A stretch of DNA of 54,052 bases, from NCBI GenBank assembly GCA_017441205.1, contig JAFRYG010000151.1:1-54052 (forward strand). Reading direction: 5' to 3'. Within the stretch, counting starts at the first letter, position 1; the number at the start of each line of letters is the position of its first letter. The translations under genes and the position numbers were made by a program. Below the pieces are notes generated by a model that saw only the letters and a list, made by a program, of their open reading frames with translations, ran no database searches and was not told the DNA's origin. Origin of the DNA: Pseudomonadota bacterium (GTDB lineage Bacteria; Myxococcota_A; Bradymonadia; UBA4248). Shown one piece after another: positions 34,351-42,417 of this stretch.

Positions 34351-35049
34351 ATGCAGATGCGTTCCGGATTATTGATTCTGATATCACTGGTATTTGTGCT
34401 GATGATGAGCAGCAGTGCCCTGGCGCAGGACAAGCCGTCGGGAGCGCTGGATTTTGGCATTGATTACCATCGCAGCATGGGGGGGAGCAATGTACTTGGG
34501 GTACATGCCCGGGCGATGGCTGTCGATCGGGTTCCCGGTACGCTCGTGGGGCGTTTTGGTGAGGGCTATGTATCGATTGGTTCCGGATTGGAGGGAGAAT
34601 TCGTCCAGTATGCAGCCGGACTCAAACTTGGCGTGGGGCTGGGGACAGATTATCTGGTCGTTTTCCTGGCTTCCGGTCTGATGACAGATGCTTATCACAG
34701 CGTCAAGAAGAGCTCGAAGGATAAACACGTGGGGCCGGGGTTGGGGCTGCCCCTGCTGCTGGGAATATGGATCGATCCCATGCCGGGATTGTACGTGTAT
34801 ATGATGGCGGAGCCCAGCTGGTCATTCTGGGGCGGAGATCGGAAAACGACACCATTTATTCCCTTTAACTGGGCATGGGAACTGCGTTTTCGCGGCGGCA
34901 TTGGCTTTGATATTTCGGAAGTTCATATCCGAATCGATTATACCTTCCATCAGGTGGATCCCTACAGCTGGCACATCATCTCGGTGGGATTTGGTTATTC
35001 GAGCAAAGCCATGGCGGAACTTGGAAAGGCGAAGATAACGAAAAAATAA
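34351..35049 (+). CDS. Secreted or outer-membrane beta-rich protein, unknown
   Basis: This is a 232-residue protein with a cleavable signal peptide (LMMSSSALAQ, cleavage near 25). The mature part alternates hydrophobic and polar residues and is rich in Gly and aromatic residues, for example YVYMMAEPSWSFWGG and VHIRIDYTFHQVD, as in small outer-membrane beta barrels. The C-terminus does not end in the classic aromatic residue. It probably forms a two-gene unit with the small lipoprotein before it. A family-C pair starts 3 bases after its stop. Confidence 0.6.
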   Translation: MQMRSGLLILISLVFVLMMSSSALAQDKPSGALDFGIDYHRSMGGSNVLGVHARAMAVDRVPGTLVGRFGEGYVSIGSGLEGEFVQYAAGLKLGVGLGTDYLVVFLASGLMTDAYHSVKKSSKDKHVGPGLGLPLLLGIWIDPMPGLYVYMMAEPSWSFWGGDRKTTPFIPFNWAWELRFRGGIGFDISEVHIRIDYTFHQVDPYSWHIISVGFGYSSKAMAELGKAKITKK

Positions 35050-35052
35050 TAA

Positions 35053-35115
35053 GCCTGACGTATCGTCGCAGACGATAGTCAGGCATGCGGCGGCGTAGCG
35101 CAGCAAGCCGCGCAT
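35053..35115. repeat. Family-C paired bulged hairpins (convergent gene ends)
   Basis: Hairpin one (35053-35084) is the cleanest example: outer GCCTGAC/GTCAGGC, one unpaired G at 35060, inner TATCGTC/GACGATA, loop GCA, with no mismatch. Hairpin two (35085-35115) has outer ATGCG.CGGC/GCCG.CGCAT, an unpaired G, and a short TAGC/GCAA inner stem with one mismatch. It lies between the barrel-like gene and the kinase gene. Confidence 0.85.
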
Positions 35116-35140
35116 CCCCCAAAAACAAAAGAGCAGATCT

Positions 35141-37144
35141 CTATTCCGCTGTCATGATGACGGGCGATTTCTCACTGTGACCGGCGAGGTTTACTGAATT
35201 GGATTTGCCGGATTTGCTGCGGATTTCCAGGCGGATGGACGCGAGGCTGCCAAAGAGATGGATATCGCAGGGGGTTTGTGCGCAGATCAGACTGTTGTTG
35301 ACGTAGATGCCGGCATCGGTTGGTGTTCCGATGATGCGGTATGTTTTGAGTTTGCGGATAGTGGAAGAGTGTCCGTGAGCACTGCTGATTGCTGCGACAT
35401 ATGCCATCGTCTCGGCAGTTGCGCGGATAGTCGAGAAGCGCACTGATGACTTGGCTGGCTGATCCGGCGTTTCGTTGAGGTCTTCGGTAACCGGGTTGCG
35501 GAAATTCTGAATTTCCTTTGTGATCTTGGGGTTATTTTCAAATATCTCTTCGAGGGTTCCGGTATACCACAGGTATCCTGCAGCACCTGTGATCACAAGC
35601 ATCAGTACACACAGGAGTATAATAGTCGAGAGCCTGTTTTTGCTGTTTGGGGTTTTGGCGCGTTCGGATGCGCCTCTGGCGGACTCAATTTTGACGTTGC
35701 TGGTACTCAGATCGGCATCCACAATGGTAATTCTGTTTTGGATGGGTGGAATGCTGACGCCGGTTAATGAAGCGTCGTCCAGGTTTTTGTCTGAGTCTTT
35801 GGGTGGCTGATCTGCAGGGGCCGGGGTTGGATCGAGCAGTCCGAGCGTTCCCTGGAGCGAGGAGAAATCGACATTCTCTGCTGCAGCTTTTTCACTTTTT
35901 ACGATGGACTTGGATTGTTCGCCATTCGGAACTGCAGGATGTTTTTGTGATGTGATGGCAGCACTGGAAATGCTGGCACTCGTCATGAGGGGGACGTTGC
36001 TGCTGGGTTTGCTGACTCGGACATCATTTGCCTTCAGCGAGTTGTTGAGCTCGGAAATGTTTGCAGACGGGGATTTTTTTCCCGGAGGAAGAGCCGTTAT
36101 GCCGAACGGGTCGTCATCGATGCCCTTGAGCTTCATCTGTGAATCGGTGGTTATCGAAGGCAGAGGTTCTCTTCCGCTTTTTAATGTGACGCGGCTTGGT
36201 TTGAAGGTATTGAAATCATTGAGATCTTCAAAAATTGAGCTGTCGCCGGATGAACGGAACTGAAGGCTGTCGCTGCGGGCGCGCAGCGGCTGCTGTCGTG
36301 TAATATCGCGAAGATTTTGTGCAGCTTCGCGGATATCGTTATAAAATTCCTGTGTGGACTGATATCGTTTCGAGACATCTTTGTCGACGGCTTTATAGAT
36401 AATGGGGCCCAGGTCGGTGCATGCGAGTTTGTGGGGCAGGACGACGGGAGAATTGAGCTGCATGCGCAGTACTTCGCGGGGATCATCGTCATCGAAAACA
36501 AAATGTCCCGTAAAAAGTTCAATCAGAATCAGTCCGAGAGCATAGATATCAGTCCATGGTCCGATCGCCTCGTGCCGAATCTGCTCCGGTGCCATGTATT
36601 GCGGGGTGCCGACGAGCATTTTTTGCCGTTCGGTATCGGTCGCCGTTTTGGACAGGATGGAGGCGACGCCGAAATCGATGAGCTTGACGACGTCAGATCT
36701 GGCACCGACGCTGGTGAGCATGATGTTTTCGGGTTTCAGGTCGCAGTGGATGATGCCGTGTTTGTGTGTTTCGACGAGAGCATCCAGCACCTGTTGGGCA
36801 ATTTCGCAAATCCGGAGGCAATTGAAGGGGCCTTCTTCGCAAAGAATATCGCCGATTTCCCGTCCGCTGACGAATTCCATGACGATGCAGGGAATTCCCC
36901 CCTTCAGAATATCGTAGTCATAGAGCCTGACGATATTGGGGTGGTCGAGATTTTTAATGGCTTCGAGTTCGTCGCTGAATCGTTCGAGAACTCCGCCTGC
37001 AGAGCTGATGAATTTGACGGCAACGATGCGATCGAGCTTGATATCACGGGCACGATAAACGCATCCGAATGCACCTTCCCCTACGAGGGATATGCATTCG
37101 TACTTGTTCAGGAAGATGTCACCGACGTTTGGTTTAAATGTCAT
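35141..37144 (-). CDS. Membrane Ser/Thr protein kinase (PknB type) with PEGA-like domain
   Basis: The 667-residue protein has a kinase domain at about 15-275: glycine loop GEGAFGCV, ATP-binding Lys in VAVK, catalytic loop HCDLKPEN, DFG, and MAPEQ. The catalytic loop has Cys where Arg is usual, making it a non-RD kinase that may not need activation-loop phosphorylation. A Ser/Pro-rich linker (about 275-500) leads to one membrane helix (about 505-530). A short C-terminal beta domain (TPTDAGIYVNN ... AQTPCDI) resembles PEGA. It would sense outside and phosphorylate inside. It overlaps the DUF507 gene by 4 bases (ATGA), so the two are translationally coupled. Confidence 0.9.
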   Translation of the reverse strand: MTFKPNVGDIFLNKYECISLVGEGAFGCVYRARDIKLDRIVAVKFISSAGGVLERFSDELEAIKNLDHPNIVRLYDYDILKGGIPCIVMEFVSGREIGDILCEEGPFNCLRICEIAQQVLDALVETHKHGIIHCDLKPENIMLTSVGARSDVVKLIDFGVASILSKTATDTERQKMLVGTPQYMAPEQIRHEAIGPWTDIYALGLILIELFTGHFVFDDDDPREVLRMQLNSPVVLPHKLACTDLGPIIYKAVDKDVSKRYQSTQEFYNDIREAAQNLRDITRQQPLRARSDSLQFRSSGDSSIFEDLNDFNTFKPSRVTLKSGREPLPSITTDSQMKLKGIDDDPFGITALPPGKKSPSANISELNNSLKANDVRVSKPSSNVPLMTSASISSAAITSQKHPAVPNGEQSKSIVKSEKAAAENVDFSSLQGTLGLLDPTPAPADQPPKDSDKNLDDASLTGVSIPPIQNRITIVDADLSTSNVKIESARGASERAKTPNSKNRLSTIILLCVLMLVITGAAGYLWYTGTLEEIFENNPKITKEIQNFRNPVTEDLNETPDQPAKSSVRFSTIRATAETMAYVAAISSAHGHSSTIRKLKTYRIIGTPTDAGIYVNNSLICAQTPCDIHLFGSLASIRLEIRSKSGKSNSVNLAGHSEKSPVIMTAE

Positions 37145-37659
37145 TTGAGCCCCTTGCGGCGTTTAACGTCTTCGAGCACCTGCTGGTATTTGATATCCCA
37201 GGCGACAGATCCTTCATTGAGATTCTTGATCTTTTTGCGGACTTCGACATCCAGTTCTTCGTCCAGTGCCGTGTGTTTGAGCAGAATCGGGCGCGTCAGG
37301 CGACGAATGTCATTGTTGTCTGCCCAGATTTCTTCGACATGCGTCGTGTGATAGAGCATTTCGATGAGCTGATCCGTAAGCCAGTCAATGGCGTCGTCAC
37401 CCATGGCAAAATTGTACTTTTTGGCGACTTCGCGTTTGAGCCGGTTGAGGGAACTGAAGTCCAGACCACGGTGAGAGATGAGTTCCTGAGCTTCTTCGTG
37501 GATTCTGCGTTCCGTATCGACGTATGAACGAAGAACGGCTTCAATATCGAGGTGGAATTCTTCCATTTCCTCCGGTTCCACTTCAACTGCTTTTTCACGA
37601 ATCAGACATTGCGAGATCTCGTTCGCCATTGCGGGGATTTTGCCACTGTATATCTTCAT
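37141..37659 (-). CDS. DUF507 family protein
   Basis: At 172 residues from the Met at 37659 (MKIYSGKIPAM), with GGGAGG as ribosome site, it matches DUF507 as remembered from deltaproteobacteria and Aquificae. Features are EVEPEE near the start, then DAIDWLTDQLIEMLYHTTHVEEIWADN, here seen in parts, and a highly charged C-terminal helix ending DVKRRKGLK. The family has no assigned function. It is coupled by a 4-base overlap to the kinase gene, which makes a partner or substrate of that kinase worth considering. Confidence 0.8.
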   Translation of the reverse strand: MKIYSGKIPAMANEISQCLIREKAVEVEPEEMEEFHLDIEAVLRSYVDTERRIHEEAQELISHRGLDFSSLNRLKREVAKKYNFAMGDDAIDWLTDQLIEMLYHTTHVEEIWADNNDIRRLTRPILLKHTALDEELDVEVRKKIKNLNEGSVAWDIKYQQVLEDVKRRKGLK

Positions 37660-37754
37660 GTATTTTTGCCTCCCAAAAAACAAACACACCGATTTAGTAT
37701 AAGATTGGAGCGAGATTACAGCAACTTAATTATTGTTCATTGATTGGATAGTTG

Positions 37755-37910
37755 GGAATTCGTAATGCATAATGCATAATTCGTAATGCATAATGCATAA
37801 TTCGTAATGAATTGTTGTTAGAGACGTGTCGCGACACATCTGTACAGAACATTATTGGGTTAATGCATAATGCATAATGCATAATGCATAATGCATAATG
37901 CGCAATGCTT
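37755..37910. repeat. TAATGCA-type arrays around a family-B palindrome
   Basis: Imperfect TAATGCATAATTCG units run from about 37758 to 37808. They are followed by a family-B copy (37821-37845, with one change to CACATCT), a link AGAACATTATTGGGTTAA, and a second array of TAATGCA units to about 37905. The same link follows the copy at 38.92 kb, so the whole forms a composite element. No gene lies here. Confidence 0.75.
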
Positions 37911-37962
37911 CATTCTTCAAAAATGATCCTGGTGATTGCTTGTAACAGCGAATAGCTCACAA

Positions 37963-38826
37963 CTATGTCATGTCTTTGCTGCGGATCACGTATTGATAGA
38001 CTTCCTTTGCCTGCGTGCCGCTGAATTCTGAGACGATATCCCGGATATCGCGAGCCGAGATATTGTGTTCCTGCAGGATATGAATGAGTCGGATGTCTTC
38101 GTCAGAGAGAGAACGGGATTTATTATCAGTTGGGATGCGTCCTTCGATGATGAGACAGAGTTCGCCCTTGCAGGGAGATTCGCTGAGCTCGTCGAATAAC
38201 ATGCCTGCTGTCGTTCGCTGGATGGACTCGAATTTTTTTGTCAGTTCGCGGCACAGACAGACGCGTCGATCGCGTCCGACGACGGCGATGAGATCTGCAA
38301 GAAGTGAGACGATGCGCTGTGGGGATTCATAGCCGACGAGAAGCGTATTTCGGTCAGCAAAAGATCTGAAAAGATCCTGTCGTTCGGAGCTTTTTCGCGG
38401 GAAAAATGCGACGAATTCGAAGCCGGTGAACTGGTAAAAGCCGCAGGCGGAGACGGCAGTCGGGACGGCGCATGCACCGGGAATCGGGCAAACCCGGACG
38501 CCTGCATCCAGGCATGCATCGACGATTCGGCTTCCCGGGTCCGAGATGCCGGGAGTTCCGGCATCCGTAATCAGGGCTGCCGACTGTCCGTCGAGGAGTT
38601 TAGGCATGAACTGATCTGTTCTGAGCGCTTCGTTGTGGGCAAAGTAGCTTATGACGCGGGTGTGAATCCCAAAATGTTCCAGGAGAATTCCGCTGTGGCG
38701 CGTGTCCTCGCACAGGACAAAATCGACCTGCGAAAGAATATCCAATGCTCTTTGCGTGATATCTCCGAGGTTTCCGATGGGGGTGGCAATGAGATAGAGC
38801 GTTCGTGGGTCGATGGGCTGATTCAT
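37963..38826 (-). CDS. rsmI: 16S rRNA (cytidine-1402-2'-O)-methyltransferase
   Basis: The 287-residue tetrapyrrole-methylase-fold enzyme has the RsmI hallmarks: LYLIATPIGNLGDITQRAL, CEDTRHSG, LITDAGTPGISDPG, PIPGACA, FEFVAFFPRK, and a later ELTKKFE. It uses S-adenosylmethionine to methylate the ribose of C1402 in the decoding centre. It stands between two repeat clusters on the same strand as the kinase and ABC-F genes. Confidence 0.95.
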   Translation of the reverse strand: MNQPIDPRTLYLIATPIGNLGDITQRALDILSQVDFVLCEDTRHSGILLEHFGIHTRVISYFAHNEALRTDQFMPKLLDGQSAALITDAGTPGISDPGSRIVDACLDAGVRVCPIPGACAVPTAVSACGFYQFTGFEFVAFFPRKSSERQDLFRSFADRNTLLVGYESPQRIVSLLADLIAVVGRDRRVCLCRELTKKFESIQRTTAGMLFDELSESPCKGELCLIIEGRIPTDNKSRSLSDEDIRLIHILQEHNISARDIRDIVSEFSGTQAKEVYQYVIRSKDMT

Positions 38827-38828
38827 AT

Positions 38829-38982
38829 AATTATTAGTTAGAGACGTAATTATTAGTTAGAGACGTGTCGCGACACGTCTGTACGCAATGCGTAATCCGT
38901 AATGGTTGGTGGTTAGAGACGTGCGGACCGCCCGTCTGAACAGAATATTATTGGGTTAATTCGTAATGCATAATGCGTAATG
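38829..38982. repeat. Family-B palindromes with a 19-bp duplication and TAATGCA units
   Basis: AATTATTAGTTAGAGACGT is duplicated in tandem (38829-38847 and 38848-38866). The second unit continues into a full family-B copy (38860-38884). A further copy (38916-38939) has centre GCGGACCGC, then the ATTATTGGGTTAA link and TAATGCA-type units up to the ABC-F stop. The partial duplicate looks like a replication slip or an insertion trace. Confidence 0.7.
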
Positions 38983-40908
38983 CTATTCAAATTGTTTCAT
39001 GGCTTCATCGAGTTCGGCCTGAGCTTCCATCCAGGCTTCCATCGTCTGATCGAGTTCGTTTTGCGCAGCGGCCTTGGTCATTGTGAGTTCCTTGATCCTA
39101 GCGCTGTTTTTGTACGTTTCGGGATCGGCGAGTGCATCGTCGATTTCTCCGATCTGTTTTTCGAGTTCGGTCGTGCGTTGTTCGAGTTGTTCGACGCGTT
39201 TTGAAAGATGCTGCGTAGCCTTTTTGATGGCGCTTCGCTGCTGCGCGGATTCGATGCGTTTTTGTTTTTTTGCATTGACGTTTTCGGGTTCGGGATTCCG
39301 GATTTGGTTTTCGGCTTCGCGGGCGGCCATGAATGCTTCGTGTTCGGAGTATGTGCCTTCGAAGATGTCGATCTTTCCGTGTTCGATGGAGACAATTTTA
39401 TTGCAGACTTTGTCGATGAACCAGCGGTCGTGCGAGATGACGACGATCGTTCCCGGGTAGTCGATGAGCGCCTGTTCGAGGGCTTCGCGGCTGTCGAGAT
39501 CGAGGTGGTTCGTGGGTTCGTCGAGCAGCAGCAGGTTGGGGGCGCGAAGCAGTATTTTGGCAAGAGCGAGTTTGTTTTTTTCGCCGCCGGACAGGACGGA
39601 GACGGGTTTGTCGACGTCTTCATTTGTGAAGAGAAATGCACCGAGTGCGGCGCGAAGCATGGTCATATTGATGGTATTGGGGAGTCCGAAGCCGGCTTCT
39701 TCGAGCAGTGTTTTCTGGAAATCGAGGGCATCGATCTGGTGCTGTGCAAAGTGCGCCGGGTGGACGCGATCGGCGAGCAGCCGTTCCCCTTCGAACGGGA
39801 TGATATTGGCGAGTATTTTGAGCAGTGTGGATTTTCCGGCGCCATTGGGGGCGACGAGGGCCATTTTATCGCCGCGGTAGACGCGGAAATCGAGGTTTTT
39901 ATAGACGACATTATCGCCGTATGCCTTGGAAACATGCCGCAATTCCAGGAGGATTTGCGGTGGCCGTTCTGGGGCAGGAAAATGGAAATGAATCTTTTTG
40001 CGGTTTTGCAGCAGCTGGATGGATTCCATTTTTTCGAGCTGTTTGACGCGGCTCTGAACCTGTTTGGCTTTCGTCGCCTTGTAGCGGAACCGTTCGATGA
40101 AGGCTTGTTTTTCGGCGATGGCCTGTCGCTGCTGTTCGGCAGTTTTTTCGAGCTGTTCCTCGAGGGCTTCGCGCAGTTCCAGGTAATGATCGTAGTTGCC
40201 CGGAAAGAGCAGCAGTCCGTTGTCGTCGAGCGCGGCGACGCCGTCGATGACGTGATTGAGGAATGCGCGGTCATGGCTGACGATGAGCAGAATTCCGGGA
40301 TATCCGGCCAGAAAGGATTCGAGCCAGGCCAGAGATTCGATATCGAGGTGGTTCGTGGGTTCGTCGAGCAGCAGCAGGTCCGGTTTTGAGAGCAGGAGTC
40401 TGGCGAGCAGGATTCGCATCTGCCATCCGCCCGAGAATTCGGTCGTAAGTTTGTCGAGTTCGTCATTCCGGAAGCCGAGCGAGGCCATGATGGACTGGGC
40501 TTCGGAACGCAGGCGGTATCCGCCGCCGGTTTCGAAAGCATGTTGCTTTTCGCCGAGCAGTGCGATGTTTTCGTGCGATGGATCCTGATCGACTTTTTGC
40601 TGCAGGACGTCGATTTCGGCTTCGAGATCGAGCAGATCCCGGCGTCCCGAAAGGACGAGGTCGATGGCGGGTTTCTTGTCGAGAATCGTGATTTCCTGCG
40701 GCAGATATCCGATGGTCGTCGTTTTGGGAATGATGACGGAACCGCCGTCGGGTTCGAGCAAACCGGCGATAATTCTGAGAATCGTCGATTTCCCGGCGCC
40801 ATTGTGTCCGACGAGAGCCGTGCGCTGAAACCGGTCGATTTGCCAGGTGATGTCATCGAATAGCCTTTGCGGGCCGAAGTATTTGGTCAGTCCTGAAATC
40901 TGAATCAT
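38983..40908 (-). CDS. ABC-F family ATPase (ribosome-associated type)
   Basis: From the Met at 40908 (MIQISGLTKYFGPQRLF) it has 641 residues and two ABC domains without membrane segments. Domain 1 has GHNGAGKST, FSGGWQMR and LLDEPTNHLD; domain 2 has APNGAGKST, LSGGEKNK and a second LLDEPTNHLD. A charged linker at about 240-310 (LEEQLEKTAEQQRQAIAEKQ in part) and a C-terminal coiled coil (about 530-641) complete the EttA/Uup/YheS plan. ABC-F proteins act on ribosomal P- and E-sites in translation; the last domain layout is closest to YheS or Uup. It begins 23 bases after the dut stop. Confidence 0.92.
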   Translation of the reverse strand: MIQISGLTKYFGPQRLFDDITWQIDRFQRTALVGHNGAGKSTILRIIAGLLEPDGGSVIIPKTTTIGYLPQEITILDKKPAIDLVLSGRRDLLDLEAEIDVLQQKVDQDPSHENIALLGEKQHAFETGGGYRLRSEAQSIMASLGFRNDELDKLTTEFSGGWQMRILLARLLLSKPDLLLLDEPTNHLDIESLAWLESFLAGYPGILLIVSHDRAFLNHVIDGVAALDDNGLLLFPGNYDHYLELREALEEQLEKTAEQQRQAIAEKQAFIERFRYKATKAKQVQSRVKQLEKMESIQLLQNRKKIHFHFPAPERPPQILLELRHVSKAYGDNVVYKNLDFRVYRGDKMALVAPNGAGKSTLLKILANIIPFEGERLLADRVHPAHFAQHQIDALDFQKTLLEEAGFGLPNTINMTMLRAALGAFLFTNEDVDKPVSVLSGGEKNKLALAKILLRAPNLLLLDEPTNHLDLDSREALEQALIDYPGTIVVISHDRWFIDKVCNKIVSIEHGKIDIFEGTYSEHEAFMAAREAENQIRNPEPENVNAKKQKRIESAQQRSAIKKATQHLSKRVEQLEQRTTELEKQIGEIDDALADPETYKNSARIKELTMTKAAAQNELDQTMEAWMEAQAELDEAMKQFE

Positions 40909-40931
40909 GGTGTATCGTGGATGCGATGGAA

Positions 40932-41408
40932 TTAGGAATGGATGCCGGAGCTGCCGAATCCGCCGCATCCGCGCTCAGTATTATCGAATGACTCGACGCG
41001 TGTCCAGATGGCATCTTCGTGGCGCATGACGATGGCCTGTGCGATGCGATCTCCGCACCGGATGTGGAAATCCTCGTCGGACGTATTGAACAGGATGACC
41101 ATGATTTCGCCCCGGTAATCGGCGTCGATGGTTCCCGGCGTGTTGAGCACGGTGATGCCGTATTTGAGAGCCAGGCCGCTTCGCGGCCGGACTTCGATAT
41201 GACATCCGCGCGGAGGGGCAATGCGAATTCCGGTATGCACGAGTGCACGTCCGTGAGCCGGAATCGTCATGTTTTCGGCACTTGAAAGATCACAGCCGGC
41301 AGCTTCTGCACTGCCTTTGGAGGGAATCCTGGCTTCGGGGACGATGGGAATGACGCGGCATTGCGGCGTTTTGAGCGCCCGGAGAATTTGAATGAGGCGT
41401 GAAATCAT
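40932..41408 (-). CDS. dut: Deoxyuridine 5'-triphosphate nucleotidohydrolase
   Basis: The 158-residue trimeric dUTPase hydrolyses dUTP to dUMP, keeping uracil out of DNA. Motifs are AAGCDLSS (1), PRSGLALKYGI (2), NTPGTIDADYRGEI (3), GDRIAQAI (4) and the C-terminal RGCGGFGSSG (5). The Met at 41408 is used; the 34 residues available upstream come from repeat DNA. AGG is the only weak ribosome site. It probably heads an operon with the ABC-F gene. Confidence 0.95.
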   Translation of the reverse strand: MISRLIQILRALKTPQCRVIPIVPEARIPSKGSAEAAGCDLSSAENMTIPAHGRALVHTGIRIAPPRGCHIEVRPRSGLALKYGITVLNTPGTIDADYRGEIMVILFNTSDEDFHIRCGDRIAQAIVMRHEDAIWTRVESFDNTERGCGGFGSSGIHS

Positions 41409-41438
41409 GTCATTTACCTGGATTGCGGGGACAGCCAA

Positions 41439-41519
41439 AGGGTTCGGCGGCTGTATTGGCCGCAGGCCAATAGGCCGGCGGTCGGTGCGTATTGGCGCAG
41501 CCAATAGCACGACAACCCC
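41439..41519. repeat. Family-C paired bulged hairpins upstream of dut
   Basis: Hairpin one (about 41448-41477) has inner TATTGGCC/GGCCAATA, loop GCA, an unpaired G and outer CGGCT/GGCCG. Hairpin two (41481-41513) has inner TATTGGC/GCCAATA, loop GCA, an unpaired G and outer GTCG.TGC/GCACGAC. AGGGTT and AACCC close the pair. Unlike most loci this one lies between divergent genes. Confidence 0.8.
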
Positions 41520-41540
41520 TAAAATGATAGTTGTTAGTGA

Positions 41541-41605
41541 GAGACGTGTCGCGACACGTCTGTACTATAATTGTTAGTTAGAGACGTTCCGCGGAGCGTC
41601 CGTAC
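41541..41605. repeat. Two family-B palindromes
   Basis: Copy one (41541-41565) contains the perfect palindrome AGACGTGTCGCGACACGTCT. Copy two (41581-41605) has the centre TTCCGCGGAG with imperfect arms. Both are preceded by TTGTTAGT and followed by GTAC. Confidence 0.75.
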
Positions 41606-41634
41606 AAAATATCATCAGGCACGAACTGCCAAGG

Positions 41635-41663
41635 TTGACATGGCTCGCGTGTGATGCTAAAAG
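41635..41663 (+). promoter_or_regulatory. Promoter of the zinc-ribbon/rpsR unit with GC-rich discriminator
   Basis: TTGACA (41635-41640), a 17-base spacer ending TGC, and TAAAAG (41658-41663) are followed at once by GCGCGCGCC. The design matches the rpsD promoter at 17219-17247, including the GC block. A leader of about 100 bases precedes the first gene. Confidence 0.65.
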
Positions 41664-41774
41664 GCGCGCGCCTCGATTTGGGCGACTGTATCCGGCCGGT
41701 TTCCCGAGAGTTCAGAACAGGGGTTCTGGATGTCCATAATGCGAGGTTGACTACCCGGAATAAGGAATTTTGAG

Positions 41775-41963
41775 ATGGCCGCAAAGCGTCCTGCTAAGAT
41801 TTCGACGACGAAAAAAGTTGTCTACAAGAAAAAATGTCCGAATTGCCTGGCAAAAGGTACCGAAACGGATATGGGCATTATTAAAATGGTCCGTCACTCC
41901 AAACCGAGCGGCATGTTTTGGGTTTGCCCGAAATGTGAAACCGAAGTTCCCACCAAAATGTAA
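41775..41963 (+). CDS. Small zinc-ribbon protein co-transcribed with rpsR
   Basis: The 62-residue, strongly basic protein has an N-terminal Lys-rich stretch (about 1-20) and a four-Cys zinc ribbon: CPNC (21-24) and CPKC (51-54). AAGGA precedes the ATG. The size and the place before rpsR recall ribosomal protein L33 (rpl33-rps18 is the plastid order), but L33 landmarks such as NYxTxKN and the KYCP segment are absent, so that name was not given. It starts 100 bases downstream of a growth-type promoter and ends 12 bases before rpsR. A ribosome- or RNA-associated role is inferred. Confidence 0.65.
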   Translation: MAAKRPAKISTTKKVVYKKKCPNCLAKGTETDMGIIKMVRHSKPSGMFWVCPKCETEVPTKM

Positions 41964-41975
41964 TGGAGAAATAAG

Positions 41976-42248
41976 ATGGATACCAATACGAATGCCCCTT
42001 CTGCAGCCCGTACACCTGCCCGCAGCGGTTTCCGCCGTGCAAAACGCAAAGCCTGTCCGTTCAAATCCGACGTCTCCCTGACGATCGATTACAAAGACGT
42101 TCAGCTTCTGAAGCGTTTCCTGTCGCCCCGCGGCAAGATTCTGCCTTCGCGCATTACCGGTGTTTCTGCTCGTTTCCAGCGCAAACTTGCCCGTGCCATC
42201 AAACGTGCACGTCATATTGCTCTGCTTCCGTATCAGGCAGAAGATTGA
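41976..42248 (+). CDS. rpsR: 30S ribosomal protein S18
   Basis: The 90-residue protein has the S18 core KACPFKSD, then [22 protein letters not shown], seen here as [11 protein letters not shown] and [10 protein letters not shown], and [20 protein letters not shown] in part as [16 protein letters not shown]. It sits on the 30S platform with S6. About 20 extra N-terminal residues rich in Ala, Thr and Pro precede the core. It is expressed with the zinc-ribbon gene; rpsF, the usual neighbour, is not here. Confidence 0.96.
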   Translation: MDTNTNAPSAARTPARSGFRRAKRKACPFKSDVSLTIDYKDVQLLKRFLSPRGKILPSRITGVSARFQRKLARAIKRARHIALLPYQAED

Positions 42249-42280
42249 TGATTTTGGCCAAAAAGGGCTGAGATGCATTT

Positions 42281-42311
42281 GCCGCAGTCGTTCGCGATTG
42301 CGGCTTTTTTT
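42281..42311 (+). terminator. Intrinsic terminator after rpsR
   Basis: The stem is GCCGCA/TGCGGC extended by TCG/CGA around a TTCG loop, followed by seven T residues. Confidence 0.85.
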
Positions 42312-42328
42312 GTTTTTGGGGTTCGCTC

Positions 42329-42397
42329 GTTATTTGGCGGCGCACTGATGCACCGCCAAATACACTTCGCCTCGCCGCCTATTGCATACGGCGGCGA
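42329..42397. repeat. Family-C paired bulged hairpins (convergent gene ends)
   Basis: Both are in minus orientation. Hairpin one (42329-42365) has inner TATTTGGCGG/CCGCCAAATA, a further GCA/TGC near the loop and an unpaired C at 42363. Hairpin two (42372-42397) has outer TCGCCGCC/GGCGGCGA, the minimal inner TAT/ATA around TGC, and an unpaired C at 42389. Confidence 0.8.
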
Positions 42398-42417
42398 TTT
42401 TTTATGTTTTGTGCGGA

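Noticed and set aside
41775..41963. Ribosomal protein L33 (rpmG)
   Set aside because: Position and Cys pairs fit, but the conserved NYxTxKN and KYCPxC segments of L33 are missing.
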